64,000 nt of DNA from Magnetospirillum sp. (GTDB lineage: Bacteria; Pseudomonadota; Alphaproteobacteria; CACIAM-22H2), in the NCBI GenBank assembly GCA_027532905.1, contig JAPZUA010000002.1:1-64000 (forward strand), given 5' to 3'. Numbering within the stretch: position 1 is the first letter of the stretch; every line of letters begins with the position of its first letter. This document shows positions 1-8,988 of the stretch, in pieces. The notes below the pieces were generated by a model. The model was not told the origin of the DNA. It did no database searches and saw only the letters and a list, made by a program, of their open reading frames with translations. The position numbers were made by a program, and so were the translations under genes.

Positions 1-51
1 CATTGAAGTGGTCCTCCCTGAGGTATGGTTTTGGAGAAGGAGGAACAGGCA

Positions 52-219
52 ATGGCAAGGAAAAGACATACGCCAGAAGAGATCGTCGCGAAGCTAAGGC
101 AGGTCGATGTGCTTATGGCCCAGGGGCGGCCGGTTGCAGAGGCCGTTCGATCGATAGGGGTAACGGAGGTTACGTGCTATCGGTGGCGCAATGAATACGG
201 CGGATTGAAGGGCGACCAG
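52..219 (+). pseudogene. IS3-family transposase OrfA, 5' fragment
   Basis: The reading frame starting at the ATG at 52 (an in-frame ATG also lies at 25) gives MARKRHTPEEIVAKLRQVDV and continues to a YRWRNEYGGLK segment. This is the N-terminal helix-turn-helix region of IS3-family OrfA proteins. Similarity stops around GGLKGDQ at about 219; the frame runs on to 300 with unrelated residues. OrfA is usually about 90-100 residues and is followed by OrfB, and neither the OrfA leucine zipper nor OrfB is present here. It is therefore a remnant that cannot act alone. The next 200 bases (220-418) are AT-richer and hold no gene I can support. Another IS3 remnant lies at 8324-8491. Confidence 0.8.
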
Positions 220-418
220 TCATGCCGGATCCAAGGAGTTGGCTCTTTTCCACCTGCGCCAGGGTTACAGTCGAAAGTCAATTCCTCTGCCTTTGAGTAA
301 ATGCTGGGCCAACCTGAAAATTTTTCACTGATTTCAATATCAGTCATAAGTCTTCTTAATAGTAGAAAATCGAGCGGCAATTGACTATACAGCCTCGTGA
401 AATGTCTGCGTTGCCCAA

Positions 419-2413
419 ATGAACGGAAACACCCCAATGAAGAACATCCCCATTGCGCCAAAAATCTACGCCGCTCTGTTGCTGCTGTCTGTGGTGGCCG
501 CCGCATTGTCAGTCAGCGGAATCCGCGCACTCTCGGACCTCAAAGGCGACGTAAACGTAATCACCGGCGAGGCCACGCGCATTCTGCACGGCGGGCGGGG
601 CACGGCAAATTTGCTTGCTTATGCCCGTGCAGTCGAGTTTTTGCCGATCGAATTGACGGCCGACGCGCGCACAAGAATGGAAGCGTTGGTCGAGGATGAG
701 CATCGCCGCTTTATCGCGCGGCTCGACCAGTTGCAGCCGCTGCTCGTGTCGGAGGAGCCGCGAGCGGCGCTCACGCGGGCGCGCGCGATCCTGGCACGCC
801 ATAAGGCTCAAGCTGACACGATCAAAAAACTGTCGCGCGACGGAAAGTTCGAGGAAGCCGGCAAGATTGCTTATGAGATCAGCGGCCTGATCGACGAAGT
901 CCGCATACAGATTCGCCCGATCGAAGACCGAAGCCTGGCCGGATTTACTGCGGCAGCGAAAACGGCAGAGGACAATTATCAGAGCGCCAAAACGCTATCG
1001 ATCAGCCTCGCCGCCGGCGGGATACTGGGGGCATTGCTTCTGGGCACGGCGGTTATCTTCATCGGCATTCTGATGCCGCTCAAGCGCATCATGGGCGCGA
1101 TGCGCGAAACGGCCGCCGGCAATTTGGATATCGCGATCCCGCATAAGGACCAGACTGAAGAAGTTGGCAAACTCGCAGCGGCTCTGCAGGTGTTTCAAGA
1201 CGCCGGCAAGGAGAAGCTGCGGCTGGAAGTCGAACAGAAAGCTGCCTCGGCCGAAGCCGAGCGCCTCAAGAAAAAGGCGCTACTCGACATGGCCGAAACG
1301 GTCGAGCGCGAAACTTCGGCGGCGGTCGAATCAATCGCCGCGACCACACGCCAAGTCGACAATGCTGCCCAAGGCATGACGAAGCTGGCACAGGGCGTGT
1401 CGACCGACAGTCAGTCGGTCGCGGCGGCGTCGGAAGAAGCGCTCGTGAACGTGCAGACCGTATCGTCGGCGGCCGAGGAGCTTTCGGCTTCGATCCGCGA
1501 GATCTCGGGCCAAGTCGCGCGCGCCTCGAGTGTAACCAAACACGCGGTCGCCAGTGGCGAAAAAGCGCAAACGACAATCCGCTCGCTGTCCGAAGCGGTC
1601 GCGAAGATCTCGGAGGTGACCAAGCTCATCGGCCAGATCGCGGGCCAAACCAATCTGCTGGCCCTCAACGCGACGATCGAAGCGGCGCGTGCGGGCGATG
1701 CCGGCAAGGGTTTTGCCGTCGTGGCCTCGGAGGTCAAGAACCTCGCGAACCAGACGGGCCGATCGACCGAAGACATCGACCGCCAGGTCGGCGAAATCCA
1801 GGCGGCGACCGAAGCGGCCGTGGCCGCCGTTGCCGAAATCGGCGAACGCATCCGCGAGGTGGACGAAGTGGCAGGCGCCATCGCGGCCGCAATGGAAGAG
1901 CAGGGGGCGGCTACGCAGGAAATTGCGCGCAATGTCGGTCAAACCGCCGAAGCCTCGCGCGAGGTGTCGTCGAAGATCCAAAACGTCAGCCGCGAAGCAG
2001 ATTCGGTCGGCAACTCGGCGGCCGAGGTGCGGGCCGCCATCGCGTCGGTCACCAAAAACGTCGAAGGCTTGCGCCAGATCCTCGTGCGCGTGGTCCGCAC
2101 ATCCACGCAAGACGCCAACCGGCGCAAGTTCCCGCGTTTTGCGATCCAGGCCGGCGTTGACGTCTACGACGGCAGCGGGGCGCGCATCGAGGGCACGCTG
2201 GTCGATGCCTCGGAGGGTGGAGCGCACGTGCGCACGGCGCATGCGATGCGCAACGGCGAGCGCGGTACGCTGCGATTCGACGGTCTGTCGCACACGCTGG
2301 CCTTCGCCGTGCGCGAGCGGGTGAACGACCAGATCCATGTCGAGTTCGAGAAGCCGCCCGCCGACTACGCGCAATGGCTTGCCCGCCGCAGTGCGGGCCT
2401 CGCGGCGCTATAA
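419..2413 (+). CDS. Methyl-accepting chemotaxis protein with C-terminal PilZ domain
   Basis: A 664-residue inner-membrane chemoreceptor. A first membrane segment lies at about residues 17-36, a periplasmic helical sensor region of about 150 residues follows, and a second membrane segment at about 190-216 leads into a HAMP domain. The long helical signalling domain (about 290-555) carries the conserved hairpin [20 protein letters not shown], which contacts CheA/CheW. After about residue 560 there is an RRKFPRF motif and then [10 protein letters not shown]. These match the RxxxR and D/NxSxxG signatures of a PilZ domain, which binds cyclic di-GMP. An alternative start is the ATG at 437 (MKNIPIAP); neither has a strong ribosome-binding site. 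No che genes are adjacent, so it is probably an orphan receptor. The ligand is unknown. The gene is next to phosphorus-uptake genes, but nothing in the sequence shows that it senses phosphorus compounds. Confidence 0.95.
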   Translation: MNGNTPMKNIPIAPKIYAALLLLSVVAAALSVSGIRALSDLKGDVNVITGEATRILHGGRGTANLLAYARAVEFLPIELTADARTRMEALVEDEHRRFIARLDQLQPLLVSEEPRAALTRARAILARHKAQADTIKKLSRDGKFEEAGKIAYEISGLIDEVRIQIRPIEDRSLAGFTAAAKTAEDNYQSAKTLSISLAAGGILGALLLGTAVIFIGILMPLKRIMGAMRETAAGNLDIAIPHKDQTEEVGKLAAALQVFQDAGKEKLRLEVEQKAASAEAERLKKKALLDMAETVERETSAAVESIAATTRQVDNAAQGMTKLAQGVSTDSQSVAAASEEALVNVQTVSSAAEELSASIREISGQVARASSVTKHAVASGEKAQTTIRSLSEAVAKISEVTKLIGQIAGQTNLLALNATIEAARAGDAGKGFAVVASEVKNLANQTGRSTEDIDRQVGEIQAATEAAVAAVAEIGERIREVDEVAGAIAAAMEEQGAATQEIARNVGQTAEASREVSSKIQNVSREADSVGNSAAEVRAAIASVTKNVEGLRQILVRVVRTSTQDANRRKFPRFAIQAGVDVYDGSGARIEGTLVDASEGGAHVRTAHAMRNGERGTLRFDGLSHTLAFAVRERVNDQIHVEFEKPPADYAQWLARRSAGLAAL

Positions 2414-2448
2414 GCGCGGGGTCCAAACAGCGTCAAGTTCCCCCGCGC
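2414..2448 (+). terminator. Possible hairpin terminator after the chemoreceptor
   Basis: Immediately after the stop codon, GCGCGGGG (2414-2421) can pair with CCCCGCGC (2441-2448), an 8-bp perfect stem with a 19-base loop. No T-tract follows, so intrinsic termination is only a possibility. Confidence 0.3.
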
Positions 2449-3048
2449 CGCGCTTGGCACCGGAATTCAATCGCGTGCCGCCGGCGTCGGCATTAAGGAA
2501 CACAGCGTCGGCGCGATGCTGGTTGACCAATGTCCGCGGCAATTGTCCCGACGTTGGCGCGACCATTGTCGCGACGAGGAAAGACAGCACTAAAACGACC
2601 GTCACTTCAGCTATTGCAACCTCGTGTTGTATCAATGGTGGAACGCGACGAAGATCGAAAGCCGTTTGCACTCGGTCATGCGCGTCTTGGAGAGAGCGTG
2701 CTGCGCGTGCAGGACACAAGCCACGGTCTTGGCGCCACATTCGAACAGTGTCATCTGGGCGACGACCAGCCCGATCTCGGATAACTGACCAAGCAGATTC
2801 CTGATCTCGACGAAGACTTTTAGATGATGGTGCATCGCGATCTTCGCCGGGTCATCGCACTACGGCACACAGCCGACGCAATTGGTGCGTCACTTCGGCT
2901 TGAAGCACGCGTCTTCGCCGGCCGGCAATCCGGGCAGATTACCGGGACGGTCGAGTGGCCATCGGGCCAATGCGTAATTTTCCTACATTTATCGGCCCGC
3001 TCAGGCATACGGGAATTATTGGCTTGCGTTGAGTTCTTTTTTGGGTTT
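2449..3048. other. Gene-free interval, possibly decayed sequence
   Basis: Several short open frames on both strands fill this interval, the longest about 110 codons. None shows a recognizable family, a ribosome-binding site or codon use like the neighbours. The stretch may be eroded remains of an older gene or element, consistent with IS3 fragments nearby, but I cannot identify a parent sequence. Confidence 0.4.
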
Positions 3049-3066
3049 ATGACAGTAATGTGACAA
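3049..3066 (-). promoter_or_regulatory. Pho box (PhoB binding site), near-consensus
   Basis: Read on the minus strand the site is TTGTCAC-ATTA-CTGTCAT, two 7-mers with an 11-bp period and an AT spacer. This is very close to the known PhoB box (CTGTCAT-N4-CTGTCAT). It lies 95 bp before the binding-protein gene at 3161, but its repeats point leftward. Either PhoB acts here irrespective of orientation or a leftward transcript is controlled. Two similar sites occur at 12521 and 20591. Confidence 0.65.
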
Positions 3067-3160
3067 TTTAGGCATCGCTTGCTTGTTATGTCTCCTAAAA
3101 ACGTAACAAAACTACACAGGGCGCGGCGCCTTTGGCGCGGGCTCCGAAGCGGAGGAAACC

Positions 3161-4195
3161 ATGGTCAGGAAATCGATTGCGATCACTGTTGTGACGCTTG
3201 GCTGGTGCGTCGTGTCGGCGAGCCCCGCTTCGGCGCAAGGAACCCTCAATCTTGCGTGTTCGGTTCAGGTGGAATGGTGTCAGGCCGTGGCCACACGTTT
3301 CCAGGTAGCGACGGGCATCACCGTCAACATGACGCAGCGCGGTTCGGGTGAAGCCCTGGCCCAGTTGCGCGCCGAAGCGCAGAACCCGCGCACCGACGTT
3401 TGGTTCGGCGGCACCGGCGATCCGCATTTGATCGCAGCGGAAGAGAACCTTACTGCCGAGCACCGGTCGGCGGCGAACGACCAGTTGCAGCCGTGGGCAC
3501 TGCGCCAGTACGAGATTTCCAAAGGTCGGTCGATCGGGATCTACTCGGGCGCCGTTGGATTTGGCTTCAACAGAGAGTTGCTCGCCAAGAAAAACATTCC
3601 GGCCCCGACGAGCTGGTCAGATCTGCTGAAGCCGATCTACAAAGACGAAGTCCAGATCGCCAACCCGAATTCGTCGGGTACGGCCTATGTCGTGATCGCG
3701 ACGCTCGTGCAGCTGATGGGCGAGGCCAACGCGTTCGACTACCTCGCGGCACTCCACAAGAACGTCAATGCCTACGCGCGCTCCGGGACCGGCCCCATAA
3801 AGGCGGTCGCGCGCGGGGAGACGGCTGTTTCGATATCCTTCGTGCACGATGCCGTGACGGAATCCAACGCAGGATTTCCGGTGGGCTGGGCGACGCCCAG
3901 CGAAGGTACGGGATACGAAATCGGTTCGATGTCGATCGTCCGCGGGGCGCGAAACATCGCGCAAGCGCGTCGCTTCTACGACTGGGCACTGACGCCCGAA
4001 GCCCAGCGCCTCGGCTTCGAGGCGGCCGGCCAGCTGCAGATGCCATCCAACAAATCGGCGCCGTTACCACCCAATGCGCCCGACCTCTCGAAGCTGCGTC
4101 TTGTCGAGTACGACTTCGTCAAATATGGCCAAGCGTCCGAGCGGCGTCGCTTGCTGGCGAAGTGGGACAAGGACATCGGCTCGCTGCCGCGCTGA
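3161..4195 (+). CDS. ABC importer periplasmic binding protein, FbpA/AfuA/AepX-like (family 1)
   Basis: A 344-residue secreted solute-binding protein. Residues 1-25 form a signal peptide ending ASPASA before QG. The mature start GTLNLACSVQVEWCQ and the motif PRTDVWFGGTGDPH are typical of the 'ferric iron' binding-protein family. That family also contains sugar-phosphate (AfuA), phosphoglycerate (PgtC) and 2-aminoethylphosphonate (AepX) binders. The start has a good Shine-Dalgarno (GGAGGAAACC). It is the first gene of a three-gene importer with the permease at 4245 and the ATPase at 6452. The Pho box 95 bp upstream and the phosphatase-like gene downstream favour an organic phosphorus ligand over iron. 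I did not see the adjacent tyrosine pair usual in ferric FbpA, but assignment from sequence reading alone is weak. Confidence 0.88.
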   Translation: MVRKSIAITVVTLGWCVVSASPASAQGTLNLACSVQVEWCQAVATRFQVATGITVNMTQRGSGEALAQLRAEAQNPRTDVWFGGTGDPHLIAAEENLTAEHRSAANDQLQPWALRQYEISKGRSIGIYSGAVGFGFNRELLAKKNIPAPTSWSDLLKPIYKDEVQIANPNSSGTAYVVIATLVQLMGEANAFDYLAALHKNVNAYARSGTGPIKAVARGETAVSISFVHDAVTESNAGFPVGWATPSEGTGYEIGSMSIVRGARNIAQARRFYDWALTPEAQRLGFEAAGQLQMPSNKSAPLPPNAPDLSKLRLVEYDFVKYGQASERRRLLAKWDKDIGSLPR

Positions 4196-4244
4196 AAGTC
4201 GGTTGCGGACGCGAACGCGCGTGGCCGCGAAGGGAAAGCGCGCG

Positions 4245-6455
4245 ATGAAGCGGATCGATCCAGCCTTCATCTGGTGGCTCGTTGCAGCCATCGGCTTCGC
4301 CGTGCTGCCGTGGCATATGGCGCAAGAGAAACTTGCGCTTACCGGCTACTTTGCCGCATTCGCGCAAGACGCCGATGCGGCATCCGCCTTCGCGCAGGCG
4401 GCAGCTTACGGGCGCTGGTGGTTCTGGCCCGTTGCGGCAGCACTTGTTCTCGCGGTGCCGGCTTTCGCCTTCGATCTGCCGCGAAGTGCGCGCGCGAACT
4501 GGCTTCTTGCCGCCGGGCTCGTCGGGTGCGGCATGGTCGCCGCGCAAGGCTGGCTGATCGGCGTACGCGGGTGGCGCTACGACGGGCTCGAGAGCGCTTT
4601 CGGGGTTCTGGACGAGCGCCAGTTCGGTATCGGCTGGGGCGGCACGCTCGTATTCTTCGCTTTCATGATGATGGTGACGGACGGATTGGCGCTGAAGGGG
4701 CGATTCGGCGGCGACCGTTTCGTGTCCGCAAGCGTCGGAATTCTGGCCGCGTCGATTGCGCTCTTCACCGTGTGGCCGGTAGCCACGATGCTCAGCCAGA
4801 TGTTTTCGGCACCGACGGGACTTTCCCTGGTTGAGGCGACGGCCGAACGCCTGTTCGCGCCGAAGATTTGGAGCCTCGCTTGCGTCGTGTCGGCGTCGAA
4901 CTGCGGCGTTGCCTGGAACACGATCGTGTTGGCGCTTTCGACCGCATCTTGCGCCACGTTATTGGGACTCGCGTTCGCCTTGGTCGTCACGCGGACCGGC
5001 TTTCGCTTCAAGCGTCCGCTGCGCATGCTCACCGTGATGCCGATCATCACACCGCCCTTTGTCATCAGTCTCGGCCTGATTTTGATTTTCGGCCGTTCGG
5101 GTCTCGTGAATCAGGCCGCGAGCGCTTGGTTCGGCATTGAACTCGGCCGCTGGATCTACGGCTTCGAAGGCGTTCTTCTAGCGCAGGTCTTCAGTTTCAC
5201 GCCAACGGCCTTTCTCGTTTTGATCGGCGTCGTCGAAGGTATTTCGCCGACGATGGAAGAAGCTTCGCAGACGCTGCGCGCCAGCCGCATGCGTTCTTTC
5301 TTTACGGTCACGCTTCCGCTGATGCGGCCGGGCCTTGCGAACGCTTTTCTCATTGTTTTCATCGAGAGCATCGCCGATTTCGGCAATCCGATCGTGCTGG
5401 GCGGTTCGTTCGGCGTGCTATCGACCGAAATCTTCTTCGCCGTCGTCGGTGCCCAGGCCGATTTCGGCCGCTCGGCCACGCTCGCCTCCATTCTCCTTCT
5501 CTACGCTCTCGGCGCCTTCTTCCTGCAGCGGCACATTGTCGGGCGGGGATCGTATGTTTCGATGTCGGGCAAGGGCGATGCCGGACTCGTCGCACCGCTG
5601 CCGGCGCCGATCCGCCGCGCCGCTTTCGCGCTGGCGCTGCCGTGGGCGGCGCTGACAATCATCGTCTATACGCTGGCCCTAGCGGGCGGTTTCGTAACGG
5701 TCTGGGGCCGCGACTGGACGCCGACCTTCTCGCATTTCCAGCGCGCATTTTCGTTCGAATTCGCGGCAAGCGGCATCGTCTGGTCTGGCGGCGCATGGAA
5801 CTCGTTCTGGACGACGATCCAGCTTGCGACCCTCGCTGCACCGGTCACAGCAGGGTTGGGCCTGCTCGCGGCGTGGATCATCGCGCGCCAGCGCTTTGCC
5901 GGGCGCGCGATGCTGGAGTTCGCCCTGATGCTCAGCTTCTGCGTGCCCGGGACAGTCATCGGTGTGGCCTACGTGCTAACCTACAATATTCCGCCCGTCG
6001 AGATCACCGGAACGGCCGCAATCCTCGTCATCTGCTTCGTCTTCCGCAATATGCCGGTCGGTGTGCGCTCGGGACTTGCGGCGATAAGCCAGCTCGACCG
6101 CAGCCTCGACGAAGCGTCGTCGACTTTGCGCGCCTCGACGGCGCGCACGCTTCGCAAAGTGGTACTGCCGCTGCTGAAGCCTGCGATCATCACGGCACTC
6201 GTCTACAGCTTCGTGCGTGCGATGACCACGGTGAGTGCGGTGATCTTTCTTGTCTCGGCGCAGCACGAAATGGCGACCGTCTACATCATCAATCGCGTAA
6301 TCAACGGCGATTACGGGCTCGCCATCGCCTATTCGACGGTGCTGATCGCGCTGATGATGGCGGCGATCGGCCTTATCCAGCTTCTTGTCGGGCGCCGTCG
6401 CATCGGTCGGCGCGCTGCGGGTGCGACGCCGCAAGTCGCCGGAGTGCGAGCATGA
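4245..6455 (+). CDS. ABC importer permease, fused two-domain FbpB/AfuB type
   Basis: A 736-residue inner-membrane protein with two binding-protein-dependent transport domains. Each carries an EAA loop that docks on the ATPase: EEASQTLRASRMRSFF in the first half and DEASSTLRASTARTLRK in the second. Unlike ordinary FbpB (about 500-550 residues), there is an N-terminal extension of about 200 residues with four or five extra membrane segments, as in the longer AfuB-like permeases. I chose the ATG at 4245 (MKRIDPAF) because AAGGGAAAG precedes it; the open frame reaches back to 4074 but would overlap the binding-protein gene in implausible sequence. The stop overlaps the ATPase start as ATGA. Substrate is set by the binding protein at 3161. 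Confidence 0.9.
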   Translation: MKRIDPAFIWWLVAAIGFAVLPWHMAQEKLALTGYFAAFAQDADAASAFAQAAAYGRWWFWPVAAALVLAVPAFAFDLPRSARANWLLAAGLVGCGMVAAQGWLIGVRGWRYDGLESAFGVLDERQFGIGWGGTLVFFAFMMMVTDGLALKGRFGGDRFVSASVGILAASIALFTVWPVATMLSQMFSAPTGLSLVEATAERLFAPKIWSLACVVSASNCGVAWNTIVLALSTASCATLLGLAFALVVTRTGFRFKRPLRMLTVMPIITPPFVISLGLILIFGRSGLVNQAASAWFGIELGRWIYGFEGVLLAQVFSFTPTAFLVLIGVVEGISPTMEEASQTLRASRMRSFFTVTLPLMRPGLANAFLIVFIESIADFGNPIVLGGSFGVLSTEIFFAVVGAQADFGRSATLASILLLYALGAFFLQRHIVGRGSYVSMSGKGDAGLVAPLPAPIRRAAFALALPWAALTIIVYTLALAGGFVTVWGRDWTPTFSHFQRAFSFEFAASGIVWSGGAWNSFWTTIQLATLAAPVTAGLGLLAAWIIARQRFAGRAMLEFALMLSFCVPGTVIGVAYVLTYNIPPVEITGTAAILVICFVFRNMPVGVRSGLAAISQLDRSLDEASSTLRASTARTLRKVVLPLLKPAIITALVYSFVRAMTTVSAVIFLVSAQHEMATVYIINRVINGDYGLAIAYSTVLIALMMAAIGLIQLLVGRRRIGRRAAGATPQVAGVRA

Positions 6456-7525
6456 CGAACGAAAAACGCAAGAATGCCGGAGTCAGGCTCGAGGGCATCG
6501 TCAAGCGCTACGGCAGCGTGGTCGCAGTCAAGAAGCTGTCGCTGGACATAAAGCCAGGCACTTTGGTGACGCTGCTCGGGCCCTCGGGCTGCGGCAAGAC
6601 GACCCTGTTGCGCATGGTCGCAGGCCTCGAAACGCCCAGCGAGGGCCGCATCGAAATCGGCGGCACGGACGTGACGGGGCTGTCCGCGCGCGAGCGAAAC
6701 GTGTCGATGGTTTTCCAGTCCTACGCGCTTTTTCCGCATATGAACGTGGCAGAGAACGTCGCATACGGTCTCATTTCGAGCGGCTTCAACAAGTCCGATG
6801 CGGCGGCGAAGGCAGCCAAGGCGTTGGAGACGGTCGGGCTTGCCGGATACGGCGAGCGGTTGCCGTCGGAAATGTCCGGCGGCCAACAGCAGCGCGTCGC
6901 AGTGGCGCGCGCACTCGTGCTCGAACCCGACGTGCTGCTGTTCGACGAGCCGCTCTCGAATCTCGACGCACGTCTGCGCCGCTCGATGCGCGAGGAGATA
7001 CGCGCGCTCCAGCAGAAGCTGGGGCTTACGGCCGTCTACGTCACGCACGACCAGAGCGAGGCGTTGGCGGTTTCCGACACGATCGTGGTGATGCGTGCAG
7101 CCGAGATTGCCCAGGCGGGGACCCCTGCCGAACTCTACGATGCGCCGCGCGATGTTTTCGTCGCGACTTTCATGGGCGAGGCGAACCATGTGCGCGCCAA
7201 TCTGGACGCTAAGGAAGGAGCGGCCGGGCGCGTGGCGCTTGACCGCGCGTTTGTGACGCTGCCGCATCGCGACCTTCCGCTGGGTCCGGTCGATTTGGTC
7301 ATTCGGCCCGAGGCGATCTCTTTCGCGGATCCGGATGAGGCTGCGGATGCCTTGGAAGGGCAAATTGCGCGCGCAACTTTCATGGGATCGCATGTCGAGT
7401 ACCACGTGGACACGGCACTCGGCGATCTGTTCGCCATCGTGCCGCGCGCCGCACCGTTTCGTCCCGTCGGCTCGCGCGTGCGCGTCATGCTCGATCAGAA
7501 GGGCGCAATCCTTGTGCGGCCTTAG
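6452..7525 (+). CDS. ABC importer ATP-binding protein, FbpC/PotA-like
   Basis: A 357-residue cytoplasmic ATPase that powers the importer encoded just upstream. Walker A GPSGCGKT is at residues 43-50, the signature MSGGQQQR at 141-148 and Walker B VLLFDE at 161-166, followed by SNLD and the H-loop VTHDQSE. The C-terminal 110 residues form a TOBE-type domain, as in the iron/spermidine/phosphonate group. Note M in place of L in the LSGGQ signature. The ATG at 6452 overlaps the permease stop by four bases, indicating translational coupling. The HAD gene starts 80 bp later and may share the transcript. Confidence 0.93.
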   Translation: MTNEKRKNAGVRLEGIVKRYGSVVAVKKLSLDIKPGTLVTLLGPSGCGKTTLLRMVAGLETPSEGRIEIGGTDVTGLSARERNVSMVFQSYALFPHMNVAENVAYGLISSGFNKSDAAAKAAKALETVGLAGYGERLPSEMSGGQQQRVAVARALVLEPDVLLFDEPLSNLDARLRRSMREEIRALQQKLGLTAVYVTHDQSEALAVSDTIVVMRAAEIAQAGTPAELYDAPRDVFVATFMGEANHVRANLDAKEGAAGRVALDRAFVTLPHRDLPLGPVDLVIRPEAISFADPDEAADALEGQIARATFMGSHVEYHVDTALGDLFAIVPRAAPFRPVGSRVRVMLDQKGAILVRP

Positions 7526-7605
7526 ATGAATTCGGCTTTCGGATCACGTCGGACTTATCTTGTGTCGCAGTACTGCCTGCGCGCCGGTGTCTATGGCGGT
7601 GTGTT

Positions 7606-8292
7606 GTGAACGAAGAATGTGCCATTCGCGTGCCTTCGTTGCGGGCCGTATTGTTCGACATCGACGGTACGCTGGTCGATACCGAAGACATTCATTTCGC
7701 GACCTGGAACGAGATACTGGCGGAATATGGGATGGTGCTGGATCGAGGGCACTACGACCGGACTTTCGTCGGGCTGACCAGTGGCGACATCGTGTTGCGT
7801 AATTTCGCTCACTTGCCTGCCGCCGCTCGCGAAAGCCTGCCGGAACGCAAAGAAGCGCTCTTCCGTTCTAAGCTTTCGGCGTTGTCGCCCACAAAGGGAC
7901 TCGTCGCGTTTCTCGAACGTATCTTAGCGATGGGGATCCGCGTTGCGGCCGTCACCAATGCGCCGCGCGCCAATGCCGAGCGCATGCTGTCCGGGTTGTC
8001 GCTGCGCGAAGTGTTTCAGACATTGATCAGCGGCGAAGAACTGGCGCATGGCAAGCCGGACCCAATGCCCTATGCCGAAGGGTTGATGCGGCTTGGCGTT
8101 GAGGCCGGGCAGGCACTCGCCTACGAAGATTCGATAGTCGGCGTCACTTCCGCTGTTGCGGCTGGAATAGCGACCATAGGGGTCGATGCCGCAGGCCATC
8201 ATCCTATCGAAGGGCACCCACTTCGGGTGGCCGGTGCGCGACGGGTCGTGTGCGACTTCGTCGGCGAGTGGCAGCAGATCGGTCCAGTTTAA
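7606..8292 (+). CDS. HAD-superfamily hydrolase, beta-phosphoglucomutase/phosphatase-like
   Basis: A 228-residue cytoplasmic protein with all four HAD motifs. Motif I is LFDIDGTLVDT, which contains the nucleophilic Asp and the second Asp of DxDGT. Motif II is VTNAPRAN, motif III the Lys in AHGKPDPMPY and motif IV YEDSIVGV. The helical cap lies between motifs I and II, as in subfamily I (beta-PGM, phosphoglycolate phosphatase). It starts with GTG (7606) after a weak leader. Its place 80 bp behind a Pho-linked ABC importer suggests that it dephosphorylates the imported compound, but that is inference; the substrate cannot be read from the sequence. It is not recognizably a phosphonoacetaldehyde hydrolase. 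Confidence 0.88.
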   Translation: MNEECAIRVPSLRAVLFDIDGTLVDTEDIHFATWNEILAEYGMVLDRGHYDRTFVGLTSGDIVLRNFAHLPAAARESLPERKEALFRSKLSALSPTKGLVAFLERILAMGIRVAAVTNAPRANAERMLSGLSLREVFQTLISGEELAHGKPDPMPYAEGLMRLGVEAGQALAYEDSIVGVTSAVAAGIATIGVDAAGHHPIEGHPLRVAGARRVVCDFVGEWQQIGPV

Positions 8293-8323
8293 CGTCTGGT
8301 TTCCAAACGTCGCCGACGGAGTT

Positions 8324-8491
8324 TAACTCGCGCAGTACCGACGCCTCGATGACGTAGAAAGATTCAATCTTTTGGGTCATTCGAATGGAAAGCGCCTCAG
8401 GCGTGAACTTGTCAATGATGCTGAATATCCGAAGGGCTGTTCCGTCACGCGTACGGTCCTCAACAAAGTCCTCGGACCATACGTGGATTGA
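8324..8491 (-). pseudogene. IS3-family transposase OrfB, internal fragment
   Basis: The minus strand encodes SIHVWSEDFVEDRTRDGTAL and then an IIDKFTPEALSIRM stretch. This is the start of the retroviral-type integrase (DDE) domain of IS3 OrfB, including its first catalytic Asp region. Only about 56 residues match; upstream and downstream parts and the other two catalytic acids are missing. It is a dead remnant lying between the HAD gene and the phn operon. The OrfA piece at 52-219 could be of the same IS group, but continuity cannot be shown. Confidence 0.75.
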
Positions 8492-8988
8492 CCGTAAGGC
8501 CGCAGACGGAAGCACGAACCGTCGTTGAGTCATATTCCTCGCGATAGCCTGAGCCTCCTATCCAGAACTCCTCCTTCAGGTGGGAGCACGTCGGTGGAGG
8601 GGAGGTCACGAATGCATGCCCGTATCAGAATTCAAGCGTCGGCGGCTCGGGCGTGTCCGCAGAGTAAGGCTCCGCATCAATCGTGCGGTCCGCCGACGCC
8701 GATAATCGAGGCTGATAGCTTGCAAGTCTCGCCAGACCCGGCGGGCGCCGCAAGTTTAGTCGCGGCTCAGAGCGGGCAATCGGATCTCGCGTTTAAGCTT
8801 GGCGTCGTAGGCGGCCTGTCGCTCGGTGGAAAGCTGAGCCAGGCGGAAAACCTGTCATGCGAGACTTCAATCGCTACTCTGGTGGGCACATCGCTCCTTT
8901 CGGGAATCAGGCTGCAGCTTTTTTCGAGATAGATCCAGACCTCATCGCGTTCCTCGAAGAGAAACGCTCTTTGATCTTTGCATAGACA
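8492..8988. other. Gene-free interval with decayed sequence
   Basis: I see no intact gene. On the minus strand 8854-8756 there is a short open stretch, without a start codon, that includes STERQAAYDAKLKREIR; it looks like coding remains but I cannot assign a family. A long plus-strand frame (8525-8932) has no family resemblance or start signal and is probably chance. The interval is best read as scar sequence around the IS3 fragment. Confidence 0.4.

Noticed and set aside
2530-2835. Small genes in the gap after the chemoreceptor
   Set aside because: Overlapping frames on both strands, no Shine-Dalgarno, no family resemblance; cannot be supported.
8525-8932. 135-codon plus-strand gene upstream of the phnE end
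   Set aside because: No recognizable domain or start signal; the opposite strand shows scraps that look like decayed coding sequence, so the plus frame is probably chance.
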